A stretch of DNA of 64,000 bases from Hippophae tibetana (taxonomy: Eukaryota > Streptophyta > Magnoliopsida > Rosales > Elaeagnaceae), in contig CM072806.1 in the NCBI GenBank assembly GCA_037013495.1, positions 20,969,501 through 21,033,500 of the forward strand. The letters are read 5' to 3'. This document shows positions 58,859 through 64,000 of this stretch, piece after piece. The translations under genes were made by a program, and so were the position numbers. The notes under the pieces were generated by a model that was not told the DNA's origin, did no database searches, and saw nothing but the letters and a program-made list of their open reading frames with translations. Within the stretch, counting starts at the first letter, position 1; each line of letters begins with the position of its first letter.

Positions 58859-59294
58859 TGTTATATATTGCTCCTTAGTGAGAAAATTAGAAAAGTCCCA
58901 CATTGATTAGGAATGAAGATGGGTGTTGGTTTTGGGGCTATAAATAAAGCCCTCCTTCACCATTTGTAAACATCCTAAAATTAATAAATCTTCCTCTCTT
59001 TTGTAAGGGTAATTGATTAGCTCAATTTTGCCCAATTAGTTGTAATTTTGGAGTTCATCCAATTGGAGATAGTGGAAGTTGTCAACGACGCCCGAGGACC
59101 TAGGTAACATTTATACCGAACCTCGTTAAATTTCTGGTGTTATTATTTTTCTGTTTCAATATCTGTTTTAGTTTATTTTAGCATTATATTTCCAATAGCA
59201 TTATTTTGTCGGGTTAGTTTGAGTTCTATTCATTTAAATCATAAGTGAATAGTTACTACTTAGAATAGGGAAAATATACCCGATTTTCCCAACA
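58859..59294 (+). repeat. 3' LTR of the young Copia element
   Basis: Partner of 54205-54654, preceded by a purine tract and followed by the TTAAC target duplication. Confidence 0.95.
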
Positions 59295-59299
59295 TTAAC

Positions 59300-61400
59300 A
59301 ATATGTATAATACTAACCCAAATCAAACTAACACATGAATAATTCAACAAAAGATGGCTAATATATAGTTTCTTGTTCAAGTATACACAATAGACATTAA
59401 GCAGGCATCATGACATGTCTCCAAACTAAGGCATCTCGAACTAGTAAGATTTCATGCACACAACATAAAAGAAAATGTTTATACTTCAATTGAACTTTTA
59501 AATTTTCAAAAAAATGCTAAGGTCAACTTGAGTTGCCGCATACACTTGAATATCTAATTGAATAGAATAATTCTCATTTTTAGCTATGATGCCAAACCAT
59601 ATAATCTATGTTATAATGTATTCGATCCTTTTAGCTATAATTTACTAAAATAATTCATAGGATACGACATGGAACTAAAAGTCAAAAATCAATTTAATTT
59701 ATTCTTACATATTTACGAGACTTAATATATAAAAACAAATTATAATATTTAAGATATTTTATTTAGTTTTTTTACCAACATACTTATGGTTCAATGGCAC
59801 CGCTTATGTATGGAGAAGGTAGCTCGAGTCCCAATTATGAGTGAGCAAGTAATGAATAATTAAAAAAAAAATTACTCCTTTAAAATTTATATATTTTTTA
59901 TGAATATCATTTCCCTTCTTATTTCATGGTCGAGCTACTAAGAGAGTGTAGTTTCTTCTTATTATAATTACTTACAACTTCATTTGTTTCACTAATTGAT
60001 GTTATTAAGATATCTTACTTTCATTTTAAAATGTCTTAAGTATATTTTTGGTTGATTATTGGTATATATATTACAGTTCTTTAGTTTTTATGAAACATTT
60101 GTGTCTACATAACGATATATAAACATAAATGTGGCTATTTGATATTTTAATTTAAAAATAATAAACTTTTAAATATGTATTTAAAAATTTAAGAGATGAC
60201 GAGTTCATTGATGGGGAGCAACTCAAAAGTTCTGTGAGTTAACTGCTGATAATGAACAAAGGATCAAGAATACTTATTACATTCCCAAAAAAGACATTTT
60301 GATACAAATATCAGGCTCGGATGTTAAAGATGGTAAATCAAACGGGTCGAGAGTGGATCATGATTCATGCGGGTTGGAATGGGTTGGGCCTGTGCCACAT
60401 TGACCATTTTACATCTCTAAAATGTGGGAAGGAGCCTCACATTCCTGAACTAAACATACTTTTAAGAAAAAACACTTCTTGTACCTGCGGGAAAAGCCAC
60501 TAATCTATTTGCAAAAGTTTTCTTATATTATGTTTTTAGTCTTTCGAGAATACTTGATGCACATGTAAGAAACAGTCGGCACATTCGATACAAAAGAGCT
60601 CGGACATCTATCATTATTCTACTCCTTATTATTTTAAATTTATTACTATAATTATAAATAATAAATTTTATTAAATATGTATTAATTTAAAATTTAAAAT
60701 TTAAAATTTAAATATATTATATTTTATATATAACAATAATTTATAAACAAATTTTAAACTTAATGTTATTGATTTGTTTGAATTTAAATTAATTCATATT
60801 AATTACATCATCGAATATATATATCAAAAATTTGAATAGAGAATTACTATTTTGATAACAATAAACATTATTATTAGAACAAAACACTTATAATTAGGGG
60901 TGAGTGAAAATAAAATTAGTGAATAAACTAATAAATATATCATCAAAATATCACAAAAATTATAAATATATTATCTGATTTTATCGAATAATAAAAATAA
61001 CATTCAATTATAATTAATTGTAGAAGTATACCACTACATTATTTTCTTGTTGATTACCTTATACTTTCGATAATAGATTACCACTGATAAGAATTTTAAA
61101 GATAAATTTATATCATTAATAAAAAATTTGATGATAAATCTGTCACAATAATTATAGATTTATACTACTAATAATATTATAATATTATTTTTATTATTCC
61201 ATAAAATTAAATGATATTTTAATACTATTTATACCATTGCTACTAATATACAAGGAATTATTTTCATCATCAAAGATTCAAAATACCATGAAACACAAAA
61301 AATATCAAATTTCTTAAAACGGGTATAGACAAACTTAAGAATGCAAGTCACCATTGAACAAAACAAAAATGTTATTTCCCCATAATCAGAACCAATAAAA
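59300..61400. other. AT-rich spacer, no gene; one SINE-like stretch
   Basis: No protein-coding feature could be supported. A mildly GC-richer patch at 60300-60440 has no recognisable content. The only structured item is the SINE-like stretch at 59778-59871. Confidence 0.45.
59778..59871 (+). mobile_element. Possible short tRNA-derived SINE
   Basis: TGGTTCAATGG at 59787-59797 fits an RNA polymerase III A box (TRGYNNARNGG). GCTCGAGTC at 59822-59830 is one mismatch from a B box (GWTCRANNC), 35 bases downstream. The stretch ends in a run of A at 59862-59871. No target duplication was found, so the call is tentative. Confidence 0.4.
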
Positions 61401-61426
61401 GTTCTACTACTTCGTCTCGACTGTAA

Positions 61427-61470
61427 TCAAGAGACGTCCTCCGCAATTATGATATCGAAGATGAATTGAA
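61427..61470 (-). CDS. Possible terminal coding exon of an unidentified gene
   Basis: On minus, acceptor TTTCTGCAG (61479-61471) is followed by 44 coding bases reading QFIFDIIIAEDVS and a TGA at 61429-61427. It joins in frame with the candidate exon at 62063-62127. The protein is not recognised. Confidence 0.35.
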
Positions 61471-62062
61471 CTGCAGAAATAATGTGAAAAAAATAATAAT
61501 AATTCCATGAGTCTACTTTCAAAAGCAAATTAACAGAAAATCATCAATAAAGAAAAGCCTGTAACAGGGAGTTAAGTCTTATTAGAGTTTTGTGTCATTA
61601 GGGTTTCAAGTGTCGCACCTTGTTATATATATAAAGATGCACTCCTCATTCCAAATGAAATCCTAACAACTATTTTCTGCATAGATTACATGGTATTGAT
61701 CATTTACCAGTGTGAAGGTCTCCAATGAAAATCTTGCAACCACAAAATAATAGTTATTTGATGGACAGTTGTAAGTTTTTTAGATCACGATACTATCATG
61801 AACTTGTGACTTAAGTTGGTGAAGGGGATTATTAGCCACTATTAGATGACCATGTGAACCATGATGGATAGTTACAAGTTGATAAATTCAAAAAATGATT
61901 CTGCAGTTTATTGCTTATTGAATATCATAATCAAACTTAACAACCTAGCTCAAAAATAACATTGAAATTTGGTATTAGAACTAAAATAATACAAATAAGC
62001 TTGCATTTGAACACGATAAATTTCTTGCTTATTTTTATTAGCTTCCAATCATATCTACTCAC

Positions 62063-62127
62063 CTTCCTCTTTGGGGATGTTAGGCTGATCGATCAAGAGT
62101 AACTGGAGATCCCTCGGGTCATTGGAA
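62063..62127 (-). CDS. Possible internal coding exon of an unidentified gene
   Basis: On minus, acceptor TATTTTGCAG ends at 62128 and donor GAAG|GTGAGT lies at 62062. The single open frame of three reads SNDPRDLQLLLIDQPNIPKE and continues in phase into 61470. Both borders are strong plant splice signals and GC content is above the flanks. Earlier exons would lie above 62127 but none were recognised before the window ends, so this may be a gene running off the window or a truncated copy. Confidence 0.42.
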
Positions 62128-62560
62128 CTGCAAAATAGAAAATTCAATATACATGCAGTCATGATTTTAATAAAGCATAACACATAAATGACAAAAAGTT
62201 TGTGCTATTCGGAAACAAAGAAATGAAAGAACAGTCGTTTTGGCAAATATTAACAGTATAATATGGGTTAATTTTTCTATATACAACTATCATTATAGAC
62301 TCAATTTTACTCTACTAATTTTAGTTTTATTTGGTTCAATTTGATAATTCTTCTATTCATCTGTTTCAATAAACTTTTCCGGCAATAAATTGTTATGATA
62401 TTGATCGGAATTGAGAAACTATGATTTCATTAAGGTGTTTTCTACTCTTACATGGTAGATTTCTGTAAGTCTCGACCCTATCAATAGTGCTAAGTCTTAT
62501 CTATGCATGAACTTTCTCAACTAATTCATTCGAGTAATGTGTAACTTAATTAGATTGTAC

Positions 62561-62680
62561 ATCATTTCTATAAATTGGTGCTACTTAATTATCATTTCTA
62601 TAAATTGGTGCTACTTAATTATCATTTCTATAAATTGGTGCTACTTAATTATCATTTCTATAAATTGGTGCTACTTAATT
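62561..62680. repeat. Perfect tandem repeat, 4 x 30 bp
   Basis: Units begin ATCATTTCTATAAATTGGTG and end CTACTTAATT at 62561, 62591, 62621 and 62651. All four are identical, so the array formed recently. Confidence 0.97.
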
Positions 62681-64000
62681 ATGAGCCCATTATATAAATA
62701 ACTAACTAAGTGTCAATTTTAGTACTTATGATGTGGGCACATGTTTAGTAACTCTTTCAAACTTAGTATAAAGTTTTACTATTTTTTTGAAAAAAATTTA
62801 AGATTATTAGTCTTATTGTGGGCGAAGTATTATTAAAGAATGATTGGGTCACTTTTACCCATGTAGCTATGTATTTCGGTCTCAAATGGTATAATCAACT
62901 CTTTGATTTGTCTTTTAGTGAGAAAAGGAAAAGTTTTTACCTAATAGAGTCTATGTCATTTTGTTGGCTATGAAAGGTGGTCATTATCTTTTCAAATTTC
63001 CTAATATCTAGATATGGATTTTCACGGTCTAAGCCATGAAAAGTGGAAAGAGTTGTATTATTCTAAGGTTGAAATCCATTTGTGGTGTGCTAATGGGAAA
63101 TATTATGCATGCTAGTATGATTGTACGGATAAAGTGAAAATAATCTTTAAGAGTTTTAACCGGATTATCTTTATGGTCATTCATATTTTCAAAGCTAGAA
63201 AATGAGTTAGAATAAGAAAATTGAATTAAATATAATTTTAATTCTAAGGCACTTTTTAAAAAAAATCTTTTTTTTTTTATTTTTAAACTTTTATTTAATT
63301 TTATTTGAGAACTAAATCTAATAACATAAATAGTATTCATCAAAAGCGCTCTATGAAAAAATTGTGGGATGATGTCTCCTTAAAATTCACATTTTCTAAA
63401 CATAGCAACGTTCATAGAAAAGATTTGTGGCACTAAGTCTTATAAGAGCTAGTCTTATAGACAAAACTCCTTTGAATCTTAATATTTTATGTAATCACAC
63501 AATTATTATTGTTGTTGTTTTTGGTATTTTGTATTCTTTTTATATTGAAGTAACCAACGAATAAAAAAAGTTATATAAAATGAGATAAAATTCATTACTT
63601 AAGAAAAATTCAAAATCAATAATATAAAAACCTAAACAAAAATTAAAATTATAATAATAAAAGCAAGTAACTATTGATTTGATTAAATTTTTATATATAA
63701 CCTTTCTTTATTTATAAATAAATTAAAAAAAATTCTTAAAAATAAATCCCTTTCTTATAACACTTTTTCGACAATGGTGTTAAATTTTGTTCACACTCAA
63801 GATTATTACCTTTAGTTAAATGGTTATTGTAGTGTAACTTTATGCGTAGATTCAAAGAGAAGCAAAATAAATTAATAAAAAGGTTATCACAAAATAGTAA
63901 ATAAAGAAGATAATTAGAAAAAAAATAACAATAATTAAAGAAAAAAATCGATATCAAATAACAAGATTTCGAGATTCACTCAATTGTTTCGTTTTACTAA
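62681..64000. other. AT-rich spacer to window end, no feature found
   Basis: Reading frames are short and match nothing known. No exon of the possible gene at 61.4-62.1 kb was recognised here. Confidence 0.45.

Larger units (their letters stand above)
54205..59294 (+). mobile_element. Young Copia LTR retrotransposon (Tnt1/Tork-like), looks whole
   Basis: Perfect 5-bp target duplication TTAAC (54200-54204 and 59295-59299). LTRs are 54205-54654 (450 bp) and 58859-59294 (436 bp), with TGTTA...AACA ends. A primer-binding site TGGTATCAGAGCC is at 54657 and a polypurine tract AAGGTGGAGATT just before 58859. One uninterrupted gag-pol frame. By eye the LTRs differ by one substitution and one 14-base length change, which at usual plant rates points to an insertion about 0.1 million years old or less. 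Confidence 0.96.

Noticed and set aside
60321-60503. Small plus-strand gene
   Set aside because: 60 codons, no family resemblance, no promoter or splice signals; the GC-richer patch alone is not enough.
1-64000. CRISPR arrays, bacterial operons, rRNA or tRNA genes
   Set aside because: None seen; the sequence is a plant nuclear region and no cloverleaf with proper A and B boxes and stems was recognised.

Overview
The window is nuclear DNA from a flowering plant, most likely a eudicot. It holds GT-AG introns, four host genes of typical plant families, and a large amount of plant-type retroelement sequence in very AT-rich spacer. The species cannot be named from the sequence. Family names rest on motif recognition and memory, because no search was run.

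Host genes: (1) a plus-strand PP2C protein phosphatase at 795-2977 (4 coding exons, 388 aa); (2) a single-exon F-box/kelch gene resembling Arabidopsis CFK1 (At5g42350 type) at 23373-25106 on plus; (3) facing it tail to tail, a U-box/ARM E3 ligase of the SAUL1/PUB43-PUB44 type at 25797-30061 on minus (3 coding exons, 810 aa); (4) a small five-exon minus-strand gene at 47886-49118 (189 aa) that looks like the plant form of the DUF4598/NOPCHAP1 family, a box C/D snoRNP assembly factor. Two further exons of an unidentified minus-strand gene may lie at 61427-61470 and 62063-62127.

Repeats by region. 3.25-17.4 kb is a nest: pieces of one or two LINEs (minus), an old Copia element dropped into a LINE RNase H domain (3664-9122, itself carrying a 446-bp solo-LTR-like insert), a decayed Ty3 element with two gag regions in tandem (9.47-16.0 kb), and a Copia end fragment. 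17.5-21.97 kb is a broken plus-strand Copia. 31.1-39.4 kb is gene-free and AT-rich, with an eroded array of about eight ~150-bp units (33.64-35.12 kb). 39.39-41.35 kb is a Ty3 3' end plus LTR related to the one at 9.47 kb. 42.5-46.83 kb is a broken minus-strand Copia. 50.64-52.49 kb is a small LTR element carrying pieces of about three unrelated host genes. 52749-53303 is a solo LTR. 54205-59294 is a young Copia element that looks whole.

How the genes relate: the F-box/kelch gene and the U-box gene both encode ubiquitin-ligase parts and converge with about 690 bp between stop codons. Nothing else suggests joint function; these look like ordinary independent plant genes in a repeat-rich region. 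The best candidates for something undescribed are the LTR element with several host-gene fragments (50.6-52.5 kb), the nested LINE/Copia/Ty3 block (3.25-17.4 kb) and the flanked ~150-bp array (33.0-35.3 kb).
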